64,000 nt of DNA from JAXMAR01 sp046350295. Lineage in GTDB: Bacteria > Planctomycetota > Planctomycetia > Gemmatales > Gemmataceae. Below the pieces are notes generated by a model, which worked only from the letters and a program-made list of their open reading frames with translations, had not been told where the DNA came from and made no database searches. The stretch spans positions 1 to 64,000 of the forward strand of contig JAXMAR010000029.1 of the NCBI GenBank assembly GCA_046350295.1, given 5' to 3'. Shown one piece after another: positions 18,401-25,837 of the stretch. The number at the start of each line of letters is the position of its first letter. Within the stretch, counting starts at the first letter, position 1. The position numbers and the translations under genes are program-made.

Positions 18401-19024
18401 GGCGTGCTGGAGGCCGAGGGCTGTCTGGCGGATGTAGTCGCAGGCGCGATCGACGGGGAGGGGGCCGCCGTCGTTCACCAGCTTGGCGAGGCTGACGCCG
18501 TCGACGTGCTCCATGACGAGGAAGTGGGCGTCGCCGGCCTGCTCGGCGTCGTAGGCGTGGACGATGTTGGGGTGGGTGAGCTTGCCGGCAGTTTCGACCT
18601 CGCGGCGAAAGCGTTCAATGGCGGCGGGATTGTCGAGCAGGGCGCGGTTGATGACCTTCAAAGCGACGGCACGCTTCATCAGGAGGTGCTCGGCCTTGAA
18701 GACGGCGCCCATGCCGCCGACGCCGATCAGGCCGAGGATGCGGTAGCGCGGATGGTCGATCAGTTCGGGCGGGACTTCGGCGCCGAGCGGGGCGGGGTCG
18801 CCGGTGTGCGTGCGGGTGCGGGCGGCTGGTGTTGACAGCGCGGCGGCGGCCGGATTGGCCGAGCGCACCAGGTTGATGAAGCTATCGCCCGGCAGGCTGT
18901 CGAGATAGGCCCGGCACGTAGGGCAGTCGGCGAGGTGCTGCTCGACGGCGTCGGCTTCGGTCTGATCGAGATGTCCCAGGCCGAAAGCGGTCAGGAGTTC
19001 ATCGTCCGGATGGGTAACGACCAT
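15416..19024 (-). CDS. Ser/Thr kinase with zinc-finger head, three DUF1080 units and a TIGR03067-like tail
   Basis: A 1202-residue membrane kinase. Residues 1-45 look like an anti-sigma-type zinc finger (HLADCPTC). The kinase domain runs from about 92 to 370: GVGGMGAVFKAEH, VALKVIN, VHRDIKPQNL, DFGLARF and MGTPDYIAPEQA are all intact, so it should be active. One membrane helix follows near residue 425 (IALLTLSYLFIPPV). Outside come three DUF1080 (lectin-like, 3-keto-disaccharide hydrolase) units opening FRPLFNGENLTGW, FQPLFNGKDLAGW and FQPLFNGKSLDGW, and a final stretch with GRWGLRLIELEGKRV matching the planctomycete TIGR03067 domain. I infer an outside glycan or sugar sensor coupled to an inside kinase. 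The start at 19024 (MVVTHPDDELLTAFGL) is chosen for the intact zinc finger. Confidence 0.88.
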   Translation of the reverse strand: MVVTHPDDELLTAFGLGHLDQTEADAVEQHLADCPTCRAYLDSLPGDSFINLVRSANPAAAALSTPAARTRTHTGDPAPLGAEVPPELIDHPRYRILGLIGVGGMGAVFKAEHLLMKRAVALKVINRALLDNPAAIERFRREVETAGKLTHPNIVHAYDAEQAGDAHFLVMEHVDGVSLAKLVNDGGPLPVDRACDYIRQTALGLQHAHERGMVHRDIKPQNLMLSNEGTVKILDFGLARFALESAPPLAQQATVEAAGEATVSGAAPAAALTQIGAVMGTPDYIAPEQARDAHSADIRADIYSLGCTCYDLLTGRPPFPEGTVVQKVIAHIERQPKAITTLRRELPPALAPVIEKMLAKDPAARYQTPAEVAEALLPFTRPAPGTSEEDAPKPAGESSSLRGPRRRPRFALAASCTIALLTLSYLFIPPVRDFAHYFFRLATNRGVLEIEADDEDIEITVKQEGKDVVKAVVINKKTKRTFELSAADGQIEATDPLDKTTRKTTEFALERGGRTSLRARALLPERVAKKGPHGTDKADAETVPGFEPAFRPLFNGENLTGWKLNQKWTVKDGVLIADRAGEFLSERAMSQNFRLRLELKLIRGHAVVRFRVPASGEKDWNVALMDNRLGMMDGMLHTGRGKRTTGLVREIANMDEWIVVELISQDQEATVRINGKQVLYLKDDSYTPAPGHIGLWISEVAGPKKTELHIRKIEIMELPPSPPPAEGFQPLFNGKDLAGWSTTNPDAWKVKSDILTGLDGVLRSDKAYENFEVRAQVRLRFPGVADFCFRSTTTDWGYAPLGNKWISECTGSLAYRRKSGKSKVLVDYSSGRVPDDAWFTLEVRVVNRKATVRLNGALTAEKDIPELARRGFLEWHVDPKSKLELRSIEIKELPPSAAAPPTFQPLFNGKSLDGWHSRADSYFVKKDGALHANPVANEYGMLRTIKSFENYELRLQCRLGDAGAFAKTRAGVALHVRDVPGFSDPRYSIGIHMTGGRAPDVKAHGLGDIGEVKTPLATKGPAEGGWNDLRVVRQVGKVTIFYNGEQRWSCDRCPPSKGQIGLWAEAGEAYFRDIEIKELPPAPPEAADDAKLQGRWGLRLIELEGKRVTAGDDKLPKLELRFDRGKVEMIVPGEPSRKLEGTYTIDTKTKEIIIKIRDEKKVSEGRMPYRFEGARLVVESDFLLAATSTPSKVRTEYERLVD

Positions 19025-19095
19025 GGCAGCATCCTCGCCCAAAGAAGGTTGAAAAGCAACGGGCGAAAGGGAAGTGCGCGAGGGAGGAGCGGCTG

Positions 19096-19347
19096 TCACG
19101 ATTTTCCAAGAAAGATGGCGGCGAGAATCGAGATCAGGCCGAGAATCGTCGCCAAGCCGACATGGGCATGGATTGCAACCGTTCCAAGCGCGGCGGCATA
19201 ATGCCATAGGGTTGCGCCGAACCGGCGCAGGCGGGCGGACCTCGCCACGACACCGACCAAGACGATGCCGCCCGAGCCGACCGCGGCAAGCGCGATGGCG
19301 GCGAGGATACCGACAGCGATCACCGACCAGAAAACGATAAGTACCAT
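19096..19347 (-). CDS. Small membrane protein of unknown function
   Basis: An 83-residue protein with at least two strong membrane helices (IVFWSVIAVGILAAIALAAV and ATILGLISILAAIF). The start at 19347 is chosen as the first Met before the hydrophobic part; ribosome-binding site CACGAGG is weak. It lies between the sigma factor and the kinase on the same strand. It matches no family I know. Confidence 0.45.
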   Translation of the reverse strand: MVLIVFWSVIAVGILAAIALAAVGSGGIVLVGVVARSARLRRFGATLWHYAAALGTVAIHAHVGLATILGLISILAAIFLGKS

Positions 19348-19477
19348 GGCGAGCCTCGTGACAAAGGAACCGCGAACTGGCCACGGCGCTAACCGTTTGG
19401 CGGACAAGATGGAAAGCGAACATTCCCAGCGAGTCGATCGCGAGAGCAACGATCCCACGCTGTACCTGTGAGCATTC

Positions 19478-19801
19478 ATGATGTTCGAATCGAACGGCGA
19501 GAACGAGAAGGCCCAAGACCGGCCGTTTCCCTGGCGCTGCCCGCGTTGTCGGCAGAAGAGCGTTTGGCGCCGGACGATGCCCTATCAATGCGAACGCGAG
19601 CAGAACGGCAGGCCAATAGCGGTTCGCGTCGAAGCCTTGGCGGTTCCTCGATGCGATGAATGCGGAGAGCTTGTTTTTGACTACGTCGCAGAAGAACAAA
19701 TCAACGAGGCGTTCCGCATCGCCGTGACGAGCGCCGGTCCAGGCAAATCGGGTCCAGCATCTCTCCCTCCCGTTGCGGACGCTTCGCAAAGCACGCGGTG
19801 A
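19478..19801 (+). CDS. YgiT-type zinc-ribbon protein
   Basis: A 107-residue protein with two CxxC pairs: CPRCRQKSV near residue 21 and CDECGEL near residue 59, the spacing of the YgiT/MqsA-type zinc ribbon. The part between them reads MPYQCEREQNGRPIAVRVE and the second pair is followed by VFDYVAEEQINEAFR, a usual ending. In toxin-antitoxin loci this domain is fused to an HTH; here there is no HTH and no toxin gene next to it, so it may be a stand-alone DNA- or protein-binding module. It is on the opposite strand to the sigma and kinase genes. Confidence 0.65.
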   Translation: MMFESNGENEKAQDRPFPWRCPRCRQKSVWRRTMPYQCEREQNGRPIAVRVEALAVPRCDECGELVFDYVAEEQINEAFRIAVTSAGPGKSGPASLPPVADASQSTR

Positions 19802-19841
19802 CCCTCGGCACGCCGCCTTCCCAGGGCGCGAGAAGAGGCGT

Positions 19842-20426
19842 TCAGTCGAGCAAGCCCGACGCTTCCTGCCGCAAGCGCCTGAGGATGCGCGACTTGGCAA
19901 GGAGGACGACGTTGTCCGTCACGCCCAGCTCGGCGGCGACCTGGGACGCGGGCAGGCCGTCGAAGACCTGGCGGCGGAAGGCTTGCCAGTGGACGGCGTT
20001 GAACTCGGGCTCGATGGCGGCGAGGAGGCGGGACATGACGTGGCGGTCGTGTTCCTCATTCCAGATGAGGCTGGGGCGCGAGTTCGGGTCTTCCAGTTCG
20101 TCGAGGACCTGGCCGAAGTCGGCGGCGCCGGCGGGCTGGGCGTGAGCGTTGCGCTGGCGCCAGAAGCCGCAGGCCCGGTTGACGGTGATGGTTTTGAGCC
20201 AGGCGCGGAAGGCGCCGCGGCGCTCTTGATGGACGAAGGCGGGCAGTTCGCGGATGAGGACGCTGAGCACGTCTTGCAGGAGGTCGTCGGCGTCGGGGCC
20301 GGTCAGGCCGTGGCGTTTGAGCCAGCCCTGGATGAGAGGCGTGTAGAGATCGACGAGGCGGGACCAGTCGGCGGCGGCGCCGTCCTTTTGAAGTCGGTGC
20401 AGGAGGCTGAGGGACGTTTCCGCCAT
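19842..20426 (-). CDS. ECF-family RNA polymerase sigma factor
   Basis: A 194-residue sigma-70 family factor. Region 2 reads DLYTPLIQGWLKRHGLTGPD followed by ADDLLQDVLSVLIREL, and the RAWLKTITVNRA segment is its end. Region 4 near the C-terminus reads LPASQVAAELGVTDNVVLLA followed by KSRILRRLRQE. The start at 20426 (MAETSLSLLHRLQ) is typical of the planctomycete ECF group found next to Ser/Thr kinases. The kinase at 15416-19024, with an anti-sigma-type zinc finger, lies downstream on the same strand. Control of the sigma factor by that kinase is inference. Confidence 0.9.
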   Translation of the reverse strand: MAETSLSLLHRLQKDGAAADWSRLVDLYTPLIQGWLKRHGLTGPDADDLLQDVLSVLIRELPAFVHQERRGAFRAWLKTITVNRACGFWRQRNAHAQPAGAADFGQVLDELEDPNSRPSLIWNEEHDRHVMSRLLAAIEPEFNAVHWQAFRRQVFDGLPASQVAAELGVTDNVVLLAKSRILRRLRQEASGLLD

Positions 20427-20554
20427 GCTGGGCAGTATCGGAGAAGACAGAAGAAAATGCAATCGAGCGCCGCGCGAAATAGGCGCTTGCATTCCGGCCG
20501 GGCCGCGGCCAGAATCAGCGCAATCCCGCCTCCTCACTCTCCGGAGATCCGGCC

Positions 20555-21532
20555 GTGCGACCTCTCCTCCTCCTTCTCCTGGTTCCCGCTTGTTTGGCCG
20601 CCGGCGAAGCGCGGCAAAAGCTCTACATCACCAACAGCGCCGGCGACGATGTCACGATCGTCGACGTGCCGAGCAACAAAGTCATCAAGTCGCTCAAGGT
20701 CGGCCCCAATCCGCACGGCATCGCCGCCCCGGCCAAGGCGGACTTCGTCCTTGTCTCCATCGAAGGGGGCAAAGGTCAGCTCGTATGGATCGATCCACGC
20801 ACGGATGAAGTCGTGGAGCGCATGACGGTCGGCCGGGCGCCGAACCAGCTGGCGGTGACGCCGGACGGCAAGTTCGCCTACGTGCCGGTGGCTGACGGGC
20901 ATTTCGAAGTCGTGGATGTGGCGGCGCGGAAGATTGTCGAACGGATCAAGACGGGAGGCCGGCCGCACAACACCTTGTGCGCGCCGGACGGCAAGACCAT
21001 GTTCCTGGCGCCGATGGGAGCGCCGAAGCGCGTCCTCCTGGCCGACGTGGCGACGCACAAGATCGTCGGCGAGGTGACGTTCAGCGACAGCGTGCGGCCC
21101 ATTGCCGTGGCGCGCGACGGCCGCCTCTTCGCCAATGTCGACGGCCTGATCGGCTTCGAGATCGCCGACACGATCGGCCGCAAGTTCCTCCAGCGCGTGC
21201 CGGCGGACTTGACGCCCGAGCAGAAGAAGAAAACGAGCCGGAGCCACGGCATCGAGGTGCGGCCGGACCAGAAAGAAGTCTGGGAATGCGACGTGGAGAA
21301 CGCGACCGTACACGCTTTCGACATCACGGGAAAGGCGCCAAAGCAACTTGCATCGATCCCTGTGGCGGGCCCGGTCTACTGGATCACGTTCTCGCCGGAC
21401 AGCCGCTTCGCGTACGCCTCGCTCCGGACCAAGGGACAGATCGCGGTGATCGACACGGCGAAGAAGGAAGTGGTGGGGCGGATCGACTGCGGCAAGGAGC
21501 CGAAGCGTTTGATCGTGGTGACGGTCCCTTAG
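20555..21532 (+). CDS. Exported YVTN-type beta-propeller protein
   Basis: A 325-residue protein with GTG start at 20555 (CCGGAG upstream) and a short signal peptide (LLLLLLVPACLAAGEA). The rest is made of YVTN/NHL-like blades: LYITNSAGDDVTIVDVPSNK, LAVTPDGKFAYVPVADG, HNTLCAPDGKTMFLAPMGAP, and the final ITFSPDSRFAYASLRTK with GQIAVIDTAKKEVVG. A seven-bladed propeller fits the length. Such proteins sit in the periplasm or on the surface and usually bind partners; no catalytic motif is visible. It is divergent from the sigma factor, 128 bases apart, so the promoters may be shared or linked. Confidence 0.85.
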   Translation: MRPLLLLLLVPACLAAGEARQKLYITNSAGDDVTIVDVPSNKVIKSLKVGPNPHGIAAPAKADFVLVSIEGGKGQLVWIDPRTDEVVERMTVGRAPNQLAVTPDGKFAYVPVADGHFEVVDVAARKIVERIKTGGRPHNTLCAPDGKTMFLAPMGAPKRVLLADVATHKIVGEVTFSDSVRPIAVARDGRLFANVDGLIGFEIADTIGRKFLQRVPADLTPEQKKKTSRSHGIEVRPDQKEVWECDVENATVHAFDITGKAPKQLASIPVAGPVYWITFSPDSRFAYASLRTKGQIAVIDTAKKEVVGRIDCGKEPKRLIVVTVP

Positions 21533-21583
21533 GCATGGTAGTGTGGCGGGCGCCAAGACCACGTCCGACGAAGAGCGTGCGCG

Positions 21584-22279
21584 ATGAAGGTTGCAGAAGC
21601 AGACGTCAGACGCTGCGGCGTTTCCCTGGTCGAAGTGCTGGTGGTGCTCGCCATCCTGGCGATCATGGTCGGTATGCTCGTGCCGGCGGTCCAGCGCGTC
21701 CGGGCGTCGGCCGACAACGCCGTTTGCCGGAACAACCTGCGGCAGATCGGGCTTGGTTTGCACCTCTATCACGACGCCCACAAGCGTTTCCCGTTCGTAC
21801 GATCCTGTCCGGCGCCGTGGAAGGGCGGCGGCGATCCGCAATGTCTCACCTGTAATCCGGCCAATACCTACACGGGCCCCCATGAGACCTGGTGGTGTCC
21901 CTATGACAATCGGCCGGGATCCACGCTCACGGCCGCGCTTGCGACCTATGCGCCGGCCGGTTCGTTGACGCCGTTCGTGGAAAATGCGCTGCCGATATTT
22001 CGCTGCCCCGATGCGCTCGATCGGACGAGCGGCAGCCCGACACAGGGGGCGTACTTTCAGATCGGCTACGCGATCAACCCGGACGTGGGGGGCAAAACCC
22101 TGAAGGAGGCGCGCGGCGTGCTGGTCTTCGAGCACGATGATCTACCAAGCTGCCGCGGCGCGGCGGAGCACTTCACCGCCTGGCCCGCCGATGCGGCGAC
22201 GAAGGCGGCGCGACACAGCCCGCCGCGGCACTCCGGACAGGCGAACCACCTCTGGTACGACGGCAGCGTGCCGAATTGA
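21584..22279 (+). CDS. DUF1559 protein with type IV prepilin N-terminus
   Basis: A 231-residue protein of the large planctomycete DUF1559 (SBP_bac_10-like) family. The N-terminus has the prepilin cleavage pattern G|VSLVEVLVVLAILAIMVGM followed by LVPAVQRVR, then NAVCRNNLRQIGLGLHLYHD, the hallmark of the family. The C-terminus ends NHLWYDGSVPN, matching the xDGSV closing motif. Several Cys (CLTC, FRCP) may form disulfides. It is shorter than the usual 300-350 residues. These proteins are thought to be pseudopilin-like parts of a planctomycete surface or uptake system; the role of this one is unknown. Confidence 0.9.
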   Translation: MKVAEADVRRCGVSLVEVLVVLAILAIMVGMLVPAVQRVRASADNAVCRNNLRQIGLGLHLYHDAHKRFPFVRSCPAPWKGGGDPQCLTCNPANTYTGPHETWWCPYDNRPGSTLTAALATYAPAGSLTPFVENALPIFRCPDALDRTSGSPTQGAYFQIGYAINPDVGGKTLKEARGVLVFEHDDLPSCRGAAEHFTAWPADAATKAARHSPPRHSGQANHLWYDGSVPN

Positions 22280-22349
22280 TTCGGGGAACTTGGGCTGAGC
22301 GACCTTGCATGCGACCAGCGGCAGGGAATTCAACGGAGGAGGTGGCGCG

Positions 22350-23111
22350 ATGGCTCGACTGCATCGCTTCCGGGGTGGGGCGCCCTGGGCCTTGAACTAC
22401 TACCCCGCGCGGATCGCGAACGCCGAGAAGTGCCTGGCGGCGCGGCCAACGAATTACAGCTCCATCGCGCACATGTATGTTTCGCTCGCCTGCGTCCAGT
22501 ACGGTGTCGGCCACGAGCTTGCCCAGGTGCGCGATTCGTTGCGGAAATCGGTCGAGGCGTTCGTCGCCCTCTTCCAGAACGCCAAACGAGTGGATCCGTC
22601 CATTGTCAATCCCGGCAAGGCGGTTCTGGGCGTCATGACCGCGCTCGTGGCCAACGAGCCGCCCCAGGCCAGGGAAATCGCCGTCAGCGGCGACTGCCCC
22701 CAGAAGAGGCTTTCCGAGGTATACGCCAACTGGCAGTTCTTGCTTCGGGCGCTGCAGGCGCTGGGTCGCGGCGACGACGAGGCGGCCCGCGGCGAGCTGG
22801 CCAAGGTGGTCGACCTGGAGCCGCTCGATTGGTTCCCCAGCTTGCGCGACACGCTTCTCGGCATCGTCGAGCGTTCGGCCAGCCGGTTTCGCGACGCCAT
22901 CGACCTTGTGCTGGCCGTCTACCAGCGCGACTTCGAGCGCGAGGATGGCGTCCTGGAGAAGTACGATCTTTGCGTGCCGGCGATGGGGCTGTCGATGCTG
23001 GCGCTGGAGCGAGAACTCGTGGCCCTTCCGGAACTACCGGCAAGCGGTCCGGTTTACGCGCGGGACCTGCTGGAGTATCTGCTCGCCGAGGGAAGAGACG
23101 ATGCAAGATGA
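22350..23111 (+). CDS. Helical protein of unknown function, possibly Imm49-like
   Basis: A 253-residue, mostly alpha-helical protein with no signal peptide or membrane helix. GGAGG lies upstream of ATG 22350. Readable landmarks are LNYYPARIANAEKCLAARP near the N-terminus, ANWQFLLRALQALGRGDDEA in the middle, and KYDLCVPAMGLSMLALE near the C-terminus. The layout reminds me of the Imm49 immunity family of polymorphic toxin systems, but I cannot confirm this. The next gene overlaps its end by 11 bases, so the two are co-translated. Confidence 0.7.
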   Translation: MARLHRFRGGAPWALNYYPARIANAEKCLAARPTNYSSIAHMYVSLACVQYGVGHELAQVRDSLRKSVEAFVALFQNAKRVDPSIVNPGKAVLGVMTALVANEPPQAREIAVSGDCPQKRLSEVYANWQFLLRALQALGRGDDEAARGELAKVVDLEPLDWFPSLRDTLLGIVERSASRFRDAIDLVLAVYQRDFEREDGVLEKYDLCVPAMGLSMLALERELVALPELPASGPVYARDLLEYLLAEGRDDAR

Positions 23112-23520
23112 TCAACCGCATCCCCTCGATCAAGAGATCGCAAGCTACGTCGAGAAGTACGGCGCCGTGCCGCCGCCCTGGATCGCGGTCCCGGACACGC
23201 ATCCCTACGACATCTGCTGGCGCATGGGCGCCGGCGAGGGCTACCTGGACGTGTTCCGCCGCTGGTGGGATAGTCAAAACCTGGAAGAGCCAGAGCGCAT
23301 CGGGTATTTTCGCAAGTGGCCGCCGCCGCCCCGCTGGCTCGCCTGGCTGATCGGCGCCATCTGGGGAATCGAGCCGGAGGAGGACGAAGAGGTGGAGGAT
23401 GCCGCTTACGCCCCGTATTTCGCTCGGCTGGAGGCGCTCGGCTTCGGTAGCAGGGCAGAGTACGAAAAGGATCTCGACGATCCGAAGTGGCTTGGCTCAC
23501 GGCCGAGGGAAGAAACATGA
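23101..23520 (+). CDS. Small acidic protein of unknown function, partner of the preceding gene
   Basis: A 139-residue protein whose ATG at 23101 lies inside the end of the previous gene (11-base overlap) behind GGGAAGAG. It is rich in Trp, Pro and acidic residues: AVPPPWIAVPDTHPYDICWR, KWPPPPRWLAWLIGAIWG, then EPEEDEEVEDAAY. I recognise no family. The tight coupling suggests the two proteins work together. Confidence 0.65.
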   Translation: MQDDQPHPLDQEIASYVEKYGAVPPPWIAVPDTHPYDICWRMGAGEGYLDVFRRWWDSQNLEEPERIGYFRKWPPPPRWLAWLIGAIWGIEPEEDEEVEDAAYAPYFARLEALGFGSRAEYEKDLDDPKWLGSRPREET

Positions 23521-23571
23521 CTGAGACAGAGATGTGCTGGTCAGAAGGGAAGCAAGCGTCTTCCACATGAT

Positions 23572-23901
23572 TCAACCACCTTTCGGCAAATGCCCGCCCT
23601 TCCCAAGCCTTAGCCACGGCCGCTGAACCATGTGCATGGGCACGGCGGTGGGATGAGCGCGCGAGCTCGCGATCAGTTGCCGCTTCTGGAGGTGGGCAAG
23701 TGCGCTCTGGACCGCGCTGCGCGACAGCCCGGTGGCGCCGGCGATCGCGCGATGGGATAAGCGCACGGACCAATTCTCGTGCTGCGCCGCCTGGCGATAG
23801 AGGAACAGATAAACGATGAACGAAGAGAGTAGCCGATCGTGGCCGACCAGGTCCGGCAGCAGGCAGTCGATCACGTACGGTTCGATGGCGATGTGGGGCA
23901 T
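23572..23901 (-). CDS. Small winged-helix (HTH) regulator
   Basis: A 109-residue protein with an HTH segment, LSHRAIAGATGLSRSAVQSA followed by LAHLQKRQLI, in the arrangement of small MarR- or GntR-like winged helices. The N-terminus (MPHIAIEPYVIDCLLPDLV) and helix LLSSFIVYLFLYRQA probably form the dimer interface. GAGGAG upstream supports the start at 23901. It is divergent from the VOC gene (24040), 138 bases apart, so it may control itself and that gene; this is inference. Confidence 0.65.
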   Translation of the reverse strand: MPHIAIEPYVIDCLLPDLVGHDRLLSSFIVYLFLYRQAAQHENWSVRLSHRAIAGATGLSRSAVQSALAHLQKRQLIASSRAHPTAVPMHMVQRPWLRLGKGGHLPKGG

Positions 23902-24039
23902 TGCGCTATGGTACTCCTCAATATAGTGACGGGCGACGCGACTTGGCGAGAAACGCGCCGCCGCGCCTCCGACTGAGGCGCCGCGCCGGCTATATTGCGG
24001 AGAGTTCGATCTCCCGCACTCGTTCGAGAAAGGCGAGCC

Positions 24040-24408
24040 ATGATCCGAAAACTCAAGTTCGTGAGCATTCCCGTGCGCGACCAGGAGCGGTCGCTGGATT
24101 TCTACGTGAACAAGCTCGGCTTTGCGCTGGTCACCGATCAGCCGATGGGGCCGGGCCAGCGCTGGATCGAGGTGCGGCCGCCCAAGGGAGAGACCGGCGT
24201 CGCGTTGTTCACGGCGCCCGGCCATGAAAGCCGGGTGGGCACATTCACCGGGATTTCCATGGAATGTGACGACGTCCAGAAGACCTACGAGGAACTCAAG
24301 GCCAAGGGCGTCGAGTTCGACAAGCCGCCCAAAGCCGAGCCATGGGGCGTCATGGCGATCATGAAGGACTCCGAGGGGAATCAGATTGTGTTATCAACGG
24401 CGCGGTGA
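24040..24408 (+). CDS. VOC (glyoxalase/bleomycin-resistance) family protein
   Basis: A 122-residue single VOC domain with two beta-alpha-beta-beta-beta halves: KLKFVSIPVRDQERSLDFYV and LGFALVTDQ in the first, GTFTGISMECDDVQKTYEEL and GVMAIMKDSEGNQIVL in the second. In the first half the usual metal-binding His is Ser (FVSIPV), and in the second half the metal-ligand position is in DSEGN, so metal use is uncertain. Members act as lyases, dioxygenases or drug-binding proteins. It starts behind AAAGGCGAG. Confidence 0.85.
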   Translation: MIRKLKFVSIPVRDQERSLDFYVNKLGFALVTDQPMGPGQRWIEVRPPKGETGVALFTAPGHESRVGTFTGISMECDDVQKTYEELKAKGVEFDKPPKAEPWGVMAIMKDSEGNQIVLSTAR

Positions 24409-24535
24409 AATGAGAGGAAAACAAAGGTGTCGAACCGTCGGACCCAAAAAGGATCCCGACACGCCTTCGGTTGCGGGGAAAAAGGGGCCAAGCGGCTTGG
24501 TATCGTGAAAGTCGCCAGAACAGTCTCTTGTCGCT

Positions 24536-25678
24536 TCACGCCGCCCGCGCCGCCGCCAGCCGCTCGAGGACGAACGCCGCGGCCCGGCCGCACGCTCCCG
24601 GCTGGGCGAAACGATCCTTGAGCGCCCGCAGCGCGTCGACCACCTCTTGCCGCTGACTCGGCACGTTGAGCCAGCCCAGGATGTCCTGGGCGATGGACAG
24701 GCATTCGTTGCGATCGCTGAGGTACTCGGGGAACAGCCGCCGCTCCGCGAGCAGGTTGACGAGCGTGATGTACTTGGCCTTCATGAAGAAGCGTCCGACC
24801 TTCAGGTCCAGCCTGCCGACGCGATAGACGATGACGCTCGGCTTCTCCCGCTGGAGCAATTCCAGCGACACCGAGCCCGATACCGAGATCACCGCTTCCG
24901 CCAACTCGATGATCTCCGGCGTGCGCCCCGAATAGGTCTCGATGTTCAGGCCGGGATGTCGCCGCAGATATTCGTCCACCGTCTTCTTCTGCGCCGCGCG
25001 GTAGCAGGCGACGAGGAAGCGCACGTCCGGCCGGGCACGCTGGACCAGCGCGGCGGCACGGATCTGCGTCGACAGGTTGCGTTCGATCTCCTGGTTGCGC
25101 GAGCCGGGCAGGATGCCGACGATGGGCCGGCCGTCGGCCCGCTGCCGCGTCATGAAGTCGTCGTCCAGTTTCTGCTCAGGGACTTCGTCGAAGAAGGGAT
25201 GGCCGACGTACTCGGCCTGAACGCCGCGCTCGGCGTACCAGGCGGGCTCGAAGGGGAGGCTGCACAGGACGTGGTCGACGAAGCGCCGCATCTTCTTGAC
25301 GCGCCAGCCGGCCCAGGCCCAGAGTTGCGGCGGCACGAAATAGAAGACGGGGATGCCGTGCGCCTTGGCCCGCCGCGCCATCCACCAGTTGAAGCCGGGA
25401 TAGTCGATGAGGACGACGGCGTCGGGCCGGTGATGGCGGAAGTAGCGGTCGGCGCGCGAGATGAGCCCGAGGAACGTGACCACGTTGGCCAGCACGCGTG
25501 AGATCCACATCACCGCCAGGTCCGTGAGTGGATAGAGCAGATCGGCGCCGGCCCCGGCCATGTGGGGCCCGCCGAAGCCGACGCACTCGACACCGGGATG
25601 ACGCCGCTTGAGCTCGCGGACGAGGTTGGCGCCATGAATATCGCCGCTGGGCTCACCGGCGCTGATGAAGATGCGCAT
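24536..25678 (-). CDS. lpxB: Lipid-A-disaccharide synthase
   Basis: A 380-residue GT19 glycosyltransferase that joins UDP-2,3-diacylglucosamine and lipid X into the lipid A disaccharide at the inner membrane. The start MRIFISAGEPSGDIHGANL is diagnostic, with CVGFGGPHMAGAG, VVLIDYPGFNWWMA, YFVPPQLWAWAGWRVKKM, IVGILPGSRNQEI and ISVSGSVSLELL in order. Length is normal and the frame intact. It shows that this organism can make lipid A, in line with a Gram-negative envelope. No other lpx gene lies nearby. Confidence 0.96.
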   Translation of the reverse strand: MRIFISAGEPSGDIHGANLVRELKRRHPGVECVGFGGPHMAGAGADLLYPLTDLAVMWISRVLANVVTFLGLISRADRYFRHHRPDAVVLIDYPGFNWWMARRAKAHGIPVFYFVPPQLWAWAGWRVKKMRRFVDHVLCSLPFEPAWYAERGVQAEYVGHPFFDEVPEQKLDDDFMTRQRADGRPIVGILPGSRNQEIERNLSTQIRAAALVQRARPDVRFLVACYRAAQKKTVDEYLRRHPGLNIETYSGRTPEIIELAEAVISVSGSVSLELLQREKPSVIVYRVGRLDLKVGRFFMKAKYITLVNLLAERRLFPEYLSDRNECLSIAQDILGWLNVPSQRQEVVDALRALKDRFAQPGACGRAAAFVLERLAAARAA

Positions 25679-25795
25679 GGAGGGCGTCCTTGCCGCTGAA
25701 AAGCTGGGCTGCCAAGAAAATGCCCAATCCGGGGAATTGGAGCAAGATGGCTTCGCGGACGCCGGGGGAAAGGGGGACCAAGATCGCCAACAAAA

Positions 25796-25819
25796 AAGCC
25801 CGACGTTCTCGTCGGGCTT
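25796..25819 (-). terminator. Rho-independent terminator of the small gene at 25838-26182
   Basis: AAGCCCGAC (25796-25804) pairs with GTCGGGCTT (25811-25819) over a 6-nt loop. On the minus strand it is followed by a T tract (the A-run at 25792-25797 on the plus strand). It begins 19 bases past the stop at 25838. Confidence 0.85.
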
Positions 25820-25837
25820 GCTTGGCGACCTTGACGG

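Noticed and set aside
16013..18835. 940-codon plus-strand open frame opposite the DUF1080 kinase
   Set aside because: No family signal and strong coding evidence on the other strand.
19025..19900. Extension of the kinase frame upstream of 19024
   Set aside because: The frame is open but crosses a zinc-ribbon gene and a small membrane gene and lacks family signal before the zinc-finger start.
19478..20426. Toxin-antitoxin pair of YgiT-type protein and neighbour
   Set aside because: The neighbour is an ECF sigma factor on the opposite strand and no MqsR- or RelE-like toxin is present.
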